Positions 35,745 through 45,065 of a stretch of 64,000 nt of DNA are shown in pieces. The translations under genes and the position numbers were made by a program. The stretch covers positions 478,001 to 542,000 of the forward strand of contig NZ_CP098360.1 in assembly GCF_030388245.1 (NCBI RefSeq), written 5' to 3'. Origin of the DNA: Paracoccus sp. TOH (lineage in GTDB: Bacteria; Pseudomonadota; Alphaproteobacteria; Rhodobacterales; Rhodobacteraceae). The notes beneath the pieces were generated by a model that was given only the letters and a program-made list of their open reading frames with translations, had not been told where the DNA came from and did no database searches. The first letter of the stretch is position 1. Each line of letters opens with the position of its first letter.

Positions 35745-37118
35745 CTAGCGCCGCGCCGGGGCCTTGCGGGGCTTGGCCGCCCCGGTCTTGCCGCGCTTGC
35801 CGCGCAGCTGCGACTTCTCGATCAAACCTTCGTATTGATGCGCGAGCAAGTGGCTTTGCACCTGGTTGATCGTATCCATCACCACGCTGACCACGATCAG
35901 CACCGAGGTGCCGCCGAAATAGAACGGGATCGCCAGCTGGTCGCGGATGATCTCGGGCAGCAGGCAGACGAAGGCCAGATAGGCCGAGCCGATCACCAGC
36001 ACCCGGGTCACCACATAGGTCAGGTAATCCTCGGTGCGCTTGCCGGGGCGGATGCCGGGGATGAAGCCGCCCTGGTTCTTCAGGTTCTCGGCCACGTCCT
36101 CGGTCTTGAAGCTGACGTTGAAGGTGTAGAAATAGGTGAAGAACACGATCATCGCCGCGAAGAACAGCAGATAGAGCGGCTGGCCGGGACCGAAATAGGC
36201 CAGGACGGTGGACATCACCGGGCCGGTCTGGTTGCCCGAGAAGGTCGAGATCGTCACCGGCAACAGCAGCAGCGAGCTGGCGAAGATCGCCGGGATCACG
36301 CCGGCCGGGTTCACCTTGATCGGCAGGTGGCTGGACTGGCCGTCATAGATCTTCATCCCGACCTGGCGGCGCGGATACTGGATGTGGATCTTGCGCAGCG
36401 CCCGCTCCATGAACACCACGAAGCCGATCACCGCGGCGACCATGACGATCACCCCCAGGATCACCGGGGTCGAGATGGCGCCCGAGCGGCCCTGGGCCAG
36501 GAACTGCGCCAGATGGCCGGGAATCTCCGCCACGATGCCGACGAAGATGATCAGCGAGATGCCGTTGCCGATGCCGCGGGCGGTGATCTGCTCGCCCAGC
36601 CACATCAGGAACATGGTGCCGCCGACCAGGGTGATCACCACCGAGGCGCGGAAGAACATCCCCGGCTCATGCGCGAGGTTGCCGTGTTCCAGACTGACCG
36701 CCAGACCCCAGGCCTGGAACAGCGCCAGCGCCACGGTGCCGTAGCGGGTATACTGGTTGATCTTCTTGCGGCCGGTCTCGCCCTCTTTCTTGAGCTGTTC
36801 GAGCGCCGGGACCATCGAGGCCATCAGCTGCACGATGATCGAGGCCGAGATATAGGGCATGATCCCCAGCGCGAAGACGCCCATCCGCCCCAGCGCGCCG
36901 CCGGTGAACATCGACAGGATGCCGCCGATGCCGGACTGGGCCTGGTCCATGAAGTTGCGCAGGCTCGCGCCGTCGATGCCGGGCACCGGGATATAGGTGC
37001 CGAGGCGATAGATGATGAGAAGTCCGAGCGTGAACCAGATCCTCTGGCGAAGCTCGGTCGCCTTGCCAAGCGCGCCCCAGGAAAGGTTCGCGGCCATCTG
37101 TTCTGCGGCTGACGCCAT
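35745..37118 (-). CDS. secY: Preprotein translocase subunit SecY
   Basis: 457 residues with ten transmembrane helices forming the Sec channel. The plug and first helix are recognised in LWFTLGLLIIYRLGTYIPVPGID-like sequence near residues 29-50. Further signatures are the ENLKNQGGFIPGIRPGKRTEDYL loop (about 341-363) and a basic C-terminal tail (RGKRGKTGAAKPRKAPARR). It lies between rplO and adk, as usual. Confidence 0.97.
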   Translation of the reverse strand: MASAAEQMAANLSWGALGKATELRQRIWFTLGLLIIYRLGTYIPVPGIDGASLRNFMDQAQSGIGGILSMFTGGALGRMGVFALGIMPYISASIIVQLMASMVPALEQLKKEGETGRKKINQYTRYGTVALALFQAWGLAVSLEHGNLAHEPGMFFRASVVITLVGGTMFLMWLGEQITARGIGNGISLIIFVGIVAEIPGHLAQFLAQGRSGAISTPVILGVIVMVAAVIGFVVFMERALRKIHIQYPRRQVGMKIYDGQSSHLPIKVNPAGVIPAIFASSLLLLPVTISTFSGNQTGPVMSTVLAYFGPGQPLYLLFFAAMIVFFTYFYTFNVSFKTEDVAENLKNQGGFIPGIRPGKRTEDYLTYVVTRVLVIGSAYLAFVCLLPEIIRDQLAIPFYFGGTSVLIVVSVVMDTINQVQSHLLAHQYEGLIEKSQLRGKRGKTGAAKPRKAPARR

Positions 37119-37221
37119 TCTTGTGCCCCTTCATGGCAGCGCCGCCGGATCGTTTCCCGATCCCGCGGCGCCTGGAAAACTTGACAGCTATCTATGGGGC
37201 GCGGCCGCGCCCTTCAACAGC

Positions 37222-37710
37222 TTATTCGGCGGCAGCCGCGGCTTCCTTGGCCGGGCGGGTGACGGTGAGCTTGCCACCGGCCTTCTCGACCGCCTCGACG
37301 GCGGCTTGCGACGCACCGGCGACGGTCAGGGTCAGGGCGGCTTTCAGCTCGCCCTTGGCCAGCACGCGCACGCCGTCCAGCTTGCGGCGGATGACGCCGG
37401 CCGCAACCAGCGCGTCCTCGGTCACTTCGGCTTTCGCGTCGAGCTTGCCGGCATCGACGAAGGTCTGCAGCTGGCCCAGGTTCACCACCGCGAAGTCCAG
37501 GCGATTCGGCTTCGAGAAGCCGCGCTTGGGCAGCCGGCGGTAAAGCGGCATCTGGCCGCCTTCGTAGCCGTTCAGCGCCACGCCCGAACGCGAGGTCTGG
37601 CCCTTGATACCACGGCCGGCGGTCTTGCCCTTGCCCGAGCCGGGGCCGCGCGCGACGCGCTTCTTCTTGCGGTTCGCGCCGGGATTGTCGTGAAGTTCAT
37701 GCAGTTTCAT
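37222..37710 (-). CDS. rplO: 50S ribosomal protein L15
   Basis: 162 residues. It starts [38 protein letters not shown], the glycine- and lysine-rich tail that threads into 23S rRNA, and ends in an Ala/Glu stretch. An upstream in-frame extension of 10 residues was dropped because ATG at 37710 matches the family and has GGAGAAG before it. Normally it follows rpmD directly; here 155 bases and a foreign gene intervene. Confidence 0.97.
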   Translation of the reverse strand: MKLHELHDNPGANRKKKRVARGPGSGKGKTAGRGIKGQTSRSGVALNGYEGGQMPLYRRLPKRGFSKPNRLDFAVVNLGQLQTFVDAGKLDAKAEVTEDALVAAGVIRRKLDGVRVLAKGELKAALTLTVAGASQAAVEAVEKAGGKLTVTRPAKEAAAAAE

Positions 37711-37865
37711 ATCGCTTCTCCTTGGCCGGAAGCGCCCCATGAAGCGAAGGGGGCGGACACGGCATTTCTTGCTTGTTGAGTCGTCAGTGTCACGGGGAAC
37801 ACCGGCGGCTTCTACCGGCTGCGCCCGCTCGGGTCAAGCTGGCAGCGCCGGGGCGCGGCGGGCGC

Positions 37866-38600
37866 TCAGAATTCCAGCCAGCTGCCCAGCTTCAGCGCCA
37901 GTTCCCCCCCGCCGGTCAGCGGCGCGATCACCCCCAGCTCCAGCCTGGCCGGGCCGGCGAGGTCGCGCAGCGCCGAAACCGCCAGCCGGCCGGAAAAGCC
38001 GGTATCGTCGCGCTGCTCGAAGCGGAACTGCTGGATCAGCAGCAGATCGCCCCGCGCCTGCCAGCCCAGCGTCAGGTCCAGCTTGTGGGTGACCGCGGGG
38101 GTCAGATAGGTCGGATCCTCCCAGACCACGTTCGGCTCCTCGGGGTATTCCAGGGTCAGCGCCGCGAGCTTCGAGCGGCTTTCCACCGTCAGCCAGCCGC
38201 CGCCGGGAATGCGGCGCAGCAGCGGGATACTGTCGAACCCCCTGCCCCAGGCCGTGGCCAGCTGCCCCATCGGGTGATAGCGCCCGTCGCGCCGGATCGC
38301 CCCCAGACCCAGCGACATGGCCCAGCGGTTCGGCCCCTCGGCCCGGTCGAGCGCCCGCTGCCACCAAAGCAGGATCGTCCGCTCGCCCCGCGCATCGCCC
38401 AGCTCCAGCCCCAGCGTGTCGCGCCGGCCGAGCCCGTATTCGGCGTAAAGGCTGGCATAGCGGTTGCCGTCGCGGTCCTGCTCGGCCGAGACCGCGGCGA
38501 AGACGCGGCCGGGGTCGCGCGCCCATGGCCCGGCCAGAGCGGCCGGCACCGGCGGCAGCAGCAGCAGCAGCGCCGCCAGACAGCAGAGAATGCCCCGCAT
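37866..38600 (-). CDS. Predicted secreted/outer-membrane beta-barrel protein of unknown function
   Basis: 244 residues, not recognised as a named family. A Sec signal peptide is clear (MRGILCCLAALLLLLPPVPAALA, cleavage near 23). The rest is rich in alternating polar/hydrophobic strands (LYAEYGLGRRDTLGLELGD, LALTLEYPEE, HKLDLTLGW). It ends GELALKLGSWLEF, with a terminal Phe and the spacing of a BAM recognition signal, which points to an outer-membrane barrel. ATG at 38600 was chosen to give the signal peptide. It sits between rpmD and rplO inside the spc operon, behind a terminator and a CtrA-like site, so it probably has its own promoter. Confidence 0.75.
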   Translation of the reverse strand: MRGILCCLAALLLLLPPVPAALAGPWARDPGRVFAAVSAEQDRDGNRYASLYAEYGLGRRDTLGLELGDARGERTILLWWQRALDRAEGPNRWAMSLGLGAIRRDGRYHPMGQLATAWGRGFDSIPLLRRIPGGGWLTVESRSKLAALTLEYPEEPNVVWEDPTYLTPAVTHKLDLTLGWQARGDLLLIQQFRFEQRDDTGFSGRLAVSALRDLAGPARLELGVIAPLTGGGELALKLGSWLEF

Positions 38601-38650
38601 GTTCCGCCCCCGTCCCACGCGTCCCCATCGGCGCGAGGCTAGAGGCAAAG

Positions 38651-38667
38651 GGTTAGCGAATGGTTAA
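38651..38667 (-). promoter_or_regulatory. CtrA-like binding site
   Basis: Minus-strand TTAA, 7 bases, CTAACC. This differs at one position from the alphaproteobacterial CtrA full site TTAA-N7-TTAAC. It lies 51-67 bases before the start of the outer-membrane protein gene. Confidence 0.4.
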
Positions 38668-38679
38668 CACGACAAGGAA

Positions 38680-38707
38680 AAACGCCCCGGATCTCTCCGG
38701 GGCGTTT
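38680..38707 (-). terminator. Intrinsic terminator after rpmD, inside the spc gene string
   Basis: AAACGCCCCGG and CCGGGGCGTTT form a perfect 11-bp stem with a 6-nt loop, followed on the minus strand by TTCC after the final T run. It lies 25 bases past the rpmD stop and would end transcription of the upstream ribosomal genes. Confidence 0.88.
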
Positions 38708-38732
38708 CGAAATTCCGCGCGGCGGGCTGAAA

Positions 38733-38921
38733 TCAGCCGCGCTCTTCGATGATGACCGCCAGATGCGGGATCTTGGCGACCATGCCGCGCACGGCCGGGG
38801 TGTCTTCCAGCTCGCGGGTGCGGTTCATCTTGTTCAGGCCCAGGCCCTTCAGCGTCTCGCGCTGGATGGCCGGGCGGCGGATCGGCGAGCCGATCTGCTT
38901 GACGACGATGGTTTTAGCCAT
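38733..38921 (-). CDS. rpmD: 50S ribosomal protein L30
   Basis: 62 residues: [45 protein letters not shown] sequence typical of bacterial L30. It begins 12 bases after the rpsE stop. It is followed by a strong terminator, not directly by rplO. Confidence 0.97.
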   Translation of the reverse strand: MAKTIVVKQIGSPIRRPAIQRETLKGLGLNKMNRTRELEDTPAVRGMVAKIPHLAVIIEERG

Positions 38922-38933
38922 TGCAGCCTCTCC

Positions 38934-39500
38934 TTACGCTTCGACCGCGGCGTCAGCCGGCTTGTCGGTGGACGGCAGGATCTCGGCCACCTTCTTGCCA
39001 CGACGCTGGGCGACGTTGCGGGGCGAGGCTTCCTTCTTGAGGCCGTCGATGGTGGCGCGGATCATGTTGTAGGGGTTCTGCGAGCCCTGCGACTTCGCCA
39101 CCACGTCCTGAACGCCCAGCATCTCGAACACGGCGCGCATCGGGCCGCCGGCGATGATGCCGGTCCCCGGGACGGCGGTGCGCATGATGACCTTGCCGGC
39201 GCCGTGCCGGCCCTCGATGTCATGATGCAGGGTGCGGCCGTCGCGCAGCGGCACGCGGATCAGGCCGCGCTTGGCCTGCTCGGTCGCCTTGCGGATCGCC
39301 TCGGGCACTTCTTTCGCCTTGCCCTTGCCGAAACCGACGCGGCCGCGCTGGTCGCCGACGACCACCAGGGCCGCGAAGCCGAAGCGCTTGCCGCCCTTGA
39401 CGGTCTTCGAGACGCGGTTGATCGCGACCAGACGGTCGGCGAATTCCGGGGTTTCCTCGCGCTCTTCGCGGCGGCCCCGACGATGTTCACGTTCTGCCAT
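38934..39500 (-). CDS. rpsE: 30S ribosomal protein S5
   Basis: 188 residues with a Glu/Arg-rich N-terminus ([20 protein letters not shown]). The dsRNA-binding-like S5 domain carries [26 protein letters not shown], the loop where spectinomycin-resistance changes occur, and it appears unaltered. The C-terminal fold has [42 protein letters not shown] at 39500 was preferred over an open extension. The 131-base gap from rplR contains small G+C-rich palindromes. Confidence 0.97.
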   Translation of the reverse strand: MAEREHRRGRREEREETPEFADRLVAINRVSKTVKGGKRFGFAALVVVGDQRGRVGFGKGKAKEVPEAIRKATEQAKRGLIRVPLRDGRTLHHDIEGRHGAGKVIMRTAVPGTGIIAGGPMRAVFEMLGVQDVVAKSQGSQNPYNMIRATIDGLKKEASPRNVAQRRGKKVAEILPSTDKPADAAVEA

Positions 39501-39631
39501 GCAGGCATTCCTTGTAATCTGGCGCGCGATCCGCGCCGTTGAAACCAATCCTGGTGGGCGGCCGCGCGGGCGGCCAACCCCCGGATCATCGGGGCGGCAC
39601 GCCCGTATCGGAAAGCGCCGCCCGCATCAGA

Positions 39632-39991
39632 TCAGAACTTCAGACCGCCTTCGCGGGCTGCGTCGGCCAGAGCCTTGATCTTGCCGTGGAACAGGAAGCC
39701 GCCGCGGTCGAAGATCACCTCTTCGACGCCGGCCTGCTTCGCGCGCTCCGCAATGGCAGCGCCGATCTTGGCCGCGGCTTCCAGGTTGTTCTTGCCGACA
39801 ACGCCCAGGTCCTTTTCCAGCGACGAGGCGGCGGCCAGGGTGACCCCCTTCACGTCGTCGATCACCTGGACGCTGATGTTCTTGGAAGAACGGTGAACGG
39901 ACAGCCGCGGACGACCGTCCGAGATGGCCCGCAGTTTGTTCCGCACGCGCAGGCGGCGCTTCTGGAACAGCTCTCTCTTGTTCAGTGCCAT
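39632..39991 (-). CDS. rplR: 50S ribosomal protein L18
   Basis: 119 residues. The 5S-rRNA-binding signature [20 protein letters not shown] and the C-terminal [32 protein letters not shown] are typical. It starts 11 bases after rplF. Confidence 0.97.
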   Translation of the reverse strand: MALNKRELFQKRRLRVRNKLRAISDGRPRLSVHRSSKNISVQVIDDVKGVTLAAASSLEKDLGVVGKNNLEAAAKIGAAIAERAKQAGVEEVIFDRGGFLFHGKIKALADAAREGGLKF

Positions 39992-40002
39992 TTTCGCGCC
40001 CC

Positions 40003-40536
40003 TTACTTCTTCTTGCCTTCCTTGCGGAAGACGACCTCACCCTTGTAGCGGATGCCCTTGCCCTTGTAGGGCTCGGGGCGACGCCACTCGCGGATGTTCG
40101 CGGCGACCTGGCCGACCAGCTGCTGGTCGATGCCCTCGACCACGATCTCGGTCTGCTTCGGCGCCGTGATGGTCACGCCTTCCGGCGTTTCGAAGTTCAC
40201 GTCATGCGAATAGCCCAGGGCGAGCTTGAGGGTCTTGCCCTGCATCTGGGCGCGGTAGCCGACGCCCTGGATTTCCAGCTCTTTCTTGAAGCCTTCGCTG
40301 ACGCCGACGGTCAGGTTCTCGACCATCGAGCGGGTCATGCCCCATTGCTGCCGGGCGCGCTTGGACTGGCCGCGCGGGGTCACCTTGACAGCACCCTCCT
40401 CGAGGCTCAGCGTCACGTCGTCGGTCGCGGTGAAGCTGCGGGCGCCTTTCGGGCCTTTCACTTCGATCGTCTGACCCTTGATCTCTGCGGTCACGCCCTT
40501 GGGGAGGGCGACCGGCTTTTTACCAATCCGAGACAT
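40003..40536 (-). CDS. rplF: 50S ribosomal protein L6
   Basis: 177 residues with two repeated L6 domains. The C-terminal signature [26 protein letters not shown] is intact. It lies near the sarcin-ricin loop on the large subunit. It is 11 bases downstream of rpsH. Confidence 0.97.
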   Translation of the reverse strand: MSRIGKKPVALPKGVTAEIKGQTIEVKGPKGARSFTATDDVTLSLEEGAVKVTPRGQSKRARQQWGMTRSMVENLTVGVSEGFKKELEIQGVGYRAQMQGKTLKLALGYSHDVNFETPEGVTITAPKQTEIVVEGIDQQLVGQVAANIREWRRPEPYKGKGIRYKGEVVFRKEGKKK

Positions 40537-40547
40537 CTCTGCCCTCC

Positions 40548-40946
40548 TTAGAACACGGTGCAGAGGACTTCGCCGCCAACATTGGCGTTGCGAGCCGCTG
40601 CGTCCGACATCACGCCTTTCGGCGTCGAGACGATGGAAACACCAAGACCGTTGCGGACCTGCGGGATTTCCTTGGCGCCGGCATAGACGCGGCGGCCGGG
40701 CTTGGACACGCGGGCCAGTTCGCGGATCACCGGAGTGCCTTCGAAATACTTCAGGCTGATTTCCAGTTCCTTGTGACCGGCCTCGGTGGTCACTTCTTCA
40801 TAGCCGCGGATGTAGCCCTCGGCTTTCAGCACGTCCAGAACCCAAGCGCGCAGCTTGGAGCCCGGGGTGCGGACGGTCGATTTGCCGCGCATCTGAGCGT
40901 TGCGGATGCGGGTCAGCATATCGCCGAGCGGATCGTTCATCGACAT
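40548..40946 (-). CDS. rpsH: 30S ribosomal protein S8
   Basis: 132 residues: [47 protein letters not shown] and the C-terminal [33 protein letters not shown] are diagnostic. Two in-frame ATGs lie 6 bases apart; the first was kept because GGGGG lies at a suitable distance. In E. coli S8 represses the spc operon; no such site was confirmed here. Confidence 0.97.
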   Translation of the reverse strand: MSMNDPLGDMLTRIRNAQMRGKSTVRTPGSKLRAWVLDVLKAEGYIRGYEEVTTEAGHKELEISLKYFEGTPVIRELARVSKPGRRVYAGAKEIPQVRNGLGVSIVSTPKGVMSDAAARNANVGGEVLCTVF

Positions 40947-40955
40947 ATTGCCCCC

Positions 40956-41261
40956 TTACCAGCTCGATTTGACCATGCCGGGGATCTGACCGAACGAGCC
41001 GAGCTCGCGCAGCATGATCCGCGACAGTTTCAGTTTACGGTAATACGCATGCGGACGGCCGGTGAGCTGGCACCGGTTGTGCAGGCGCGTCGCCGAGGAG
41101 TTGCGCGGCAGTTCAGCCAGCTTCAGGCTGGCCTTGAAGCGCTCTTCCATCGGCAGGGACTGATCGTGGACGATCTCGTTCAGCGCGGCGCGCTTGGCGG
41201 CGTATTTCTGAACTAGACGCTCGCGCTTCTTCTCGCGCTCGACCATGGATTTCTTAGCCAT
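40956..41261 (-). CDS. rpsN: 30S ribosomal protein S14
   Basis: 101 residues, the long zinc-free form (C- type): the CxxC pairs of short S14 are absent. Core sequence [47 protein letters not shown] is typical. It begins 18 bases after the rplE stop. Confidence 0.97.
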   Translation of the reverse strand: MAKKSMVEREKKRERLVQKYAAKRAALNEIVHDQSLPMEERFKASLKLAELPRNSSATRLHNRCQLTGRPHAYYRKLKLSRIMLRELGSFGQIPGMVKSSW

Positions 41262-41279
41262 ATCTTCTTCCCTCCGCGA

Positions 41280-41840
41280 TCAGCTGTTGAACGGCATGTT
41301 GAATGCCTTCAGCAGAGATTTCGCTTCCGCGTCGGTCTTCGCGGTGGTGCAGATGATGATGTCCATCCCCAGAACTTCGTCGACCTTGTCGAAGTTGATT
41401 TCCGGGAAAACGATGTGCTCCTTCAGGCCCATGGCATAGTTGCCGCGGCCGTCGAAAGCCGTGCCCTTGACGCCGCGGAAGTCGCGGACGCGCGGCAGCG
41501 CGATGGTGACCAGGCGGTCGAGGAATTCGTACATCCGGTCGCCGCGCAGCGTGACCTTGCAGCCCAGCGGCATTTCCTCGCGGACGCGGAAGCCGGCGAT
41601 CGACTTCTTGGCCTTGGTGATCACCGCCTTCTGGCCGGCGATCAGCGACAGCTCCTCGGCGCCCTGCTTGACCTTCTTGGTGTCCTTGACCGCCTCGCCG
41701 ACGCCCATGTTCAGGACGATCTTGTCCAGGCGCGGGATCTGCATGTCGTTCTTGTAGCCGAACTCTTCCTTCAGGGCAGCGCGGATGCTGTCCTTGTAGA
41801 GCGACTTCAGACGCGGGGTGTAATTGGCTTGGTCCAGCAT
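41280..41840 (-). CDS. rplE: 50S ribosomal protein L5
   Basis: 186 residues. It binds 5S rRNA and contacts tRNA in the P site. The sequences [43 protein letters not shown] and [33 protein letters not shown] are diagnostic. Its start overlaps the rplX stop (TGATG), so translation is coupled. Confidence 0.98.
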   Translation of the reverse strand: MLDQANYTPRLKSLYKDSIRAALKEEFGYKNDMQIPRLDKIVLNMGVGEAVKDTKKVKQGAEELSLIAGQKAVITKAKKSIAGFRVREEMPLGCKVTLRGDRMYEFLDRLVTIALPRVRDFRGVKGTAFDGRGNYAMGLKEHIVFPEINFDKVDEVLGMDIIICTTAKTDAEAKSLLKAFNMPFNS

Positions 41841-42145
41841 CAGATCACGTCTCCCGTGGTCTTGGCGAAACGGACCTTCTGATCGCCTTCCACGCGGAAG
41901 CCGACGCGGGTCGCTTTGCCGTTCTTGTCCAGCAGCGCCAGGTTCGACAGGTCGATCGGCATGGCTTTCGCCACCCGGCCGCCCTGGGCGGTCTGGGTCT
42001 GGCGCTGGTGACGGATCGCGATGTTGACGCCGTCAACGACCGCCTTGTTCTCTTTCGGGAACACCGCGGTGATCTCGCCCTGCTTGCCCTTGTCCTTGCC
42101 GGCCAGCACGACGACCTTGTCGCCCTTTTTGAGCTTCGCAGCCAT
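41840..42145 (-). CDS. rplX: 50S ribosomal protein L24
   Basis: 101 residues with a KOW motif ([39 protein letters not shown]). L24 initiates large-subunit assembly. The ATG at 42145 overlaps the rplN stop by one base, and its stop overlaps the rplE start, a chain of TGATG junctions. Confidence 0.97.
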   Translation of the reverse strand: MAAKLKKGDKVVVLAGKDKGKQGEITAVFPKENKAVVDGVNIAIRHQRQTQTAQGGRVAKAMPIDLSNLALLDKNGKATRVGFRVEGDQKVRFAKTTGDVI

Positions 42146-42513
42146 CACAGCACCTCCGGCGCAAGCGAGATGATCTTCATGAAGTTCTTGGCGCGCAGCT
42201 CGCGCACGACCGGCCCGAAGATACGGGTGCCGACCGGCTCGCCCTGGTTGTTCAGGATGACGGCGGCGTTGCGGTCGAAGCGGATCGAGGTGCCGTCCTC
42301 GCGCTTCACTTCTTTGGCGGTGCGCACGACGACGGCCTTGCGGACGTCACCTTTCTTCACGCGGCCGCGCGGGATGGCCTCCTTGACGGAGACGACGATG
42401 ATGTCGCCCACCGACGCATAGCGACGGTGCGAACCACCCAGAACCTTGATGCACTGCACCCGGCGCGCGCCGGAGTTGTCAGCGACATCCAGATTGGTCT
42501 GCATCTGGATCAT
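42145..42513 (-). CDS. rplN: 50S ribosomal protein L14
   Basis: 122 residues: [27 protein letters not shown] at the N-terminus and [20 protein letters not shown] near 90-110 are near-universal L14 sequence. It follows rpsQ after 76 bases that contain a G+C-rich hairpin (42533-42567) enclosing the palindrome CCATGATCATGG. Confidence 0.98.
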   Translation of the reverse strand: MIQMQTNLDVADNSGARRVQCIKVLGGSHRRYASVGDIIVVSVKEAIPRGRVKKGDVRKAVVVRTAKEVKREDGTSIRFDRNAAVILNNQGEPVGTRIFGPVVRELRAKNFMKIISLAPEVL

Positions 42514-42532
42514 TTGGTTACTCCCGACCTTT

Positions 42533-42567
42533 GGGGACCGGCACGACCATGATCATGGGCCGGCCCC
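42533..42567 (-). promoter_or_regulatory. Hairpin between rpsQ and rplN
   Basis: GGGGACCGGC and GCCGGCCCC pair over 9 bp with one bulged base. The 12-bp palindrome CCATGATCATGG occupies 42547-42558 within the loop region. A role as RNA element or operator is unproven. Confidence 0.4.
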
Positions 42568-42589
42568 AGGGTATCGATTAAACTGGGCC

Positions 42590-42838
42590 TCAGGCCGAAG
42601 CCTCGGCGGCTTCGGTCAGCACGGTCCAGCGCTTGGTCTTCGAGATCGGCGCACATTCGACGATGCGAACGGTGTCGCCGACCTTGAACTGGTTCTGCGC
42701 GTCATGCGCGCGGTATTTCTTCGACGACCGCACGATCTTGTGCAGCAGCGGATGCTTGAAGCGACGCTCGACCAGGACGGTGACGGTCTGTTCGTTCTTG
42801 TCGCTGACGACCTTGCCTTGCAGGATGCGTTTGGGCAT
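42590..42838 (-). CDS. rpsQ: 30S ribosomal protein S17
   Basis: 82 residues: [45 protein letters not shown] and [20 protein letters not shown] are diagnostic. It binds 16S rRNA early in 30S assembly. It starts 12 bases after rpmC. Confidence 0.97.
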   Translation of the reverse strand: MPKRILQGKVVSDKNEQTVTVLVERRFKHPLLHKIVRSSKKYRAHDAQNQFKVGDTVRIVECAPISKTKRWTVLTEAAEASA

Positions 42839-42850
42839 GGACCGGGCTCC

Positions 42851-43057
42851 TTAGTTCGACGCCGCGGCTTCCGCCGCTTTCTGGTTCAGAATGGTTTTCA
42901 CACGGGCGACGTCACGACGGACGGCACGCATGCGGGCGGTCGATTCGAGCTGGCCGGTGGCCTGCTGGAAGCGCAGGTTGAACGCTTCCTTCTTCAGCGC
43001 GAGCAGCTGATCCTTCAGCTGGTCCGGCGTCTTGTCTTTCAGTTCCTGCGCCTTCAT
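42851..43057 (-). CDS. rpmC: 50S ribosomal protein L29
   Basis: 68 residues, two helices: [38 protein letters not shown] is typical. L29 lies at the exit tunnel beside the SRP and trigger-factor dock. ATG at 43057 has AAAGGAA before it. The usual tight link to rplP is broken by a 192-base spacer. Confidence 0.97.
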   Translation of the reverse strand: MKAQELKDKTPDQLKDQLLALKKEAFNLRFQQATGQLESTARMRAVRRDVARVKTILNQKAAEAAASN

Positions 43058-43199
43058 GCGCCTGTTCCTTTCAACATCACCGGAGAGCCCCTGCCATGCA
43101 GGGCCACCCTGATTCCGGTGGAGTTTCGTGATGAAGGCCTGCCCATACAGGCATCGCCGGTTCTTGGCAACCCCGATTGTCGGGCCAGGCCGAAAATGC

Positions 43200-43229
43200 G
43201 GCGCCCCGCCACTGTCGCGGCGGGGCGCC
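43200..43229 (-). terminator. Stem-loop between rplP and rpmC
   Basis: GGCGCCCCGCC and GGCGGGGCGCC form a perfect 11-bp stem with an 8-nt loop, 20 bases after the rplP stop. The minus-strand tail is GCATTTTCGG, a weak U-tract, so it may attenuate transcription or stabilise the message 3' end. Confidence 0.5.
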
Positions 43230-43249
43230 AAACTGCATGCGGTGGCGAA

Positions 43250-43663
43250 TTACCAGTCTTCGCGCGCGACGATGCGGGTCAGCACCGGCAGCTTCTGCGC
43301 GCCCAGGCGCAGGGCTTCGCGGGCGATGACGTCGTTCACGCCGTCGATCTCGAACATGATCCGGCCGGGATGGACGCGGGCCGCCCAGTAATCGACCGAA
43401 CCCTTGCCCTTACCCATCCGCACTTCGGTCGGTTTCGAGGAAACCGGCACGTCCGGGAAGATCCGGATCCAGACCCGGCCCTGACGCTTCATGTGGCGGG
43501 TGATCGCGCGGCGGGCCGCCTCGATCTGACGCGCGGTGACGCGCTCGGGCTCGATGGCTTTCAGCGCGTAGGAGCCGAAGTTCAGGTTGAACCCGCCCTT
43601 GGCCTCGCCGTGGATGCGGCCCTTGTGCTGTTTGCGGAACTTGGTCCGTTTCGGTTGCAGCAT
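43250..43663 (-). CDS. rplP: 50S ribosomal protein L16
   Basis: 137 residues: [24 protein letters not shown] and [39 protein letters not shown] C-terminus. L16 organises the A-site finger. The Arg in [13 protein letters not shown] is the usual hydroxylation region. It lies 12 bases after rpsC. Confidence 0.98.
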   Translation of the reverse strand: MLQPKRTKFRKQHKGRIHGEAKGGFNLNFGSYALKAIEPERVTARQIEAARRAITRHMKRQGRVWIRIFPDVPVSSKPTEVRMGKGKGSVDYWAARVHPGRIMFEIDGVNDVIAREALRLGAQKLPVLTRIVAREDW

Positions 43664-43675
43664 TGCTTCTTCTCC

Positions 43676-44398
43676 TTAGCGCGCGTCGCGGTCGCGATCA
43701 CGGCGCGGACCGCGGGGCGACGGGCCGTCCTGCGCTTCGGTGGCGCGGCGGTCGCGGGCCTGCGGGTCGTGCTCCATGATCTCGCCCTTGAAGATCCAGA
43801 CCTTCACGCCGATGATCCCGTAGGGGGTCGTGGCTTCCGACAGCGCATAGTCGATGTCGGCGCGCAGCGTATGCAGCGGCACCCGGCCCTCGCGGTACCA
43901 TTCGGTGCGGGCGATCTCGGCGCCGCCCAGACGGCCGGCGACATTCACCCGGATCCCCAGCGCGCCCATGCGCATGGCGTTCTGCACCGCGCGCTTCATG
44001 GCGCGGCGGAACGACACCCGGCGCTCGAGCTGCTGGGAGATCGACTCGGCCACCAGCTGGGCGTCCAGCTCGGGGTTGCGGACCTCGACGATGTTGAGGT
44101 GCAGTTCCGAGCTGGTGAAGTTCGCCAGCTTCTTGCGCAGGGTTTCGATATCGGCGCCCTTTTTGCCGATGATGACACCCGGACGCGCAGCATAGATCGT
44201 GACGCGGCACTTCTTGTGCGGACGCTCGATGATGACGCGGCTGACGCCGGCCTGCTTGGCTTCCTTGTGGATAAAGTCGCGGATCTTCAGGTCTTCCAGC
44301 AACAGGTTGCCGTAGTCCTTGTCATCCGCATACCAGCGGCTGTCCCAGGTGCGGTTGACCTGGAGACGCATCCCGATGGGGTTTACCTTCTGACCCAT
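43676..44398 (-). CDS. rpsC: 30S ribosomal protein S3
   Basis: 240 residues. The KH domain contains [26 protein letters not shown] (GxxG loop IIGKKG), part of the mRNA entry helicase. The C-terminal domain has [40 protein letters not shown]. The tail is Arg/Asp-rich and low-complexity ([13 protein letters not shown]). Its start shares one base with the rplV stop (TAATG). Confidence 0.98.
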   Translation of the reverse strand: MGQKVNPIGMRLQVNRTWDSRWYADDKDYGNLLLEDLKIRDFIHKEAKQAGVSRVIIERPHKKCRVTIYAARPGVIIGKKGADIETLRKKLANFTSSELHLNIVEVRNPELDAQLVAESISQQLERRVSFRRAMKRAVQNAMRMGALGIRVNVAGRLGGAEIARTEWYREGRVPLHTLRADIDYALSEATTPYGIIGVKVWIFKGEIMEHDPQARDRRATEAQDGPSPRGPRRDRDRDAR

Positions 44399-44778
44399 TA
44401 CGCGCGCTCCTCGACCTGACGCACCTTGATGGTGATTTCCGAAAACGGCTTCATGATCTTGCCGTAACGACCACGGGCGCGCGGACGGCCACGCTTCATG
44501 ACCAGGTTCTTGCCGACCCAGGCCTCGGCGACGACCAGATTGTCGACATCGAGGTTATGGTTGTTCTCGGCATTGGCGATGGCCGATTGCAGGCACTTCT
44601 TCACGTCGCCGGCGATGCGCTTGTGCGAGAAGGTCAGGTCGGCCAGGGCCTTGTCCACCTTCTTGCCGCGGATCAGCGCCGCAACGAGGTTCAGCTTCTG
44701 CGGCGAGGTGCGAAGCATCTTGGTCTTCGCAAACGCCTCGTTCTCCGCCACGCGGCGCGGATTCTGTTCCTTACCCAT
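44398..44778 (-). CDS. rplV: 50S ribosomal protein L22
   Basis: 126 residues. It lines the exit tunnel with its long hairpin; [27 protein letters not shown] at the C-terminus includes the tunnel loop where macrolide-resistance changes occur, with no obvious alteration. The N-terminus ([41 protein letters not shown]) is longer than in E. coli, as in other alphaproteobacteria. It begins 5 bases after rpsS. Confidence 0.97.
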   Translation of the reverse strand: MGKEQNPRRVAENEAFAKTKMLRTSPQKLNLVAALIRGKKVDKALADLTFSHKRIAGDVKKCLQSAIANAENNHNLDVDNLVVAEAWVGKNLVMKRGRPRARGRYGKIMKPFSEITIKVRQVEERA

Positions 44779-44783
44779 GGGGA

Positions 44784-45062
44784 TTACTTCCTTTTCGCTT
44801 TCTTGTCGGCGGCGTGACCGTAATAGGTCCGGGTCGGCGAATACTCACCGAACTTCTGGCCGATCATCTCCTCGGTCACGGCGACCGGGATGTGCTTGTG
44901 ACCATTGTAGACGCCGAAGGTCAGGCCGACGAATTGCGGCAGAATGGTCGAACGACGCGACCAGATCTTGATGACATCCGACTTGCCGGCATCGCGGGCT
45001 TTTTCGGCCTTGCGAAGCACATAAGCGTCGACAAAGGGGCCCTTCCAGATAGAACGTGCCAT
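44784..45062 (-). CDS. rpsS: 30S ribosomal protein S19
   Basis: 92 residues: [22 protein letters not shown] and the C-terminal [25 protein letters not shown] are diagnostic. It lies in the 30S head with S13. It starts 3 bases after the rplB stop. Confidence 0.98.
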   Translation of the reverse strand: MARSIWKGPFVDAYVLRKAEKARDAGKSDVIKIWSRRSTILPQFVGLTFGVYNGHKHIPVAVTEEMIGQKFGEYSPTRTYYGHAADKKAKRK

Positions 45063-45065
45063 GGA

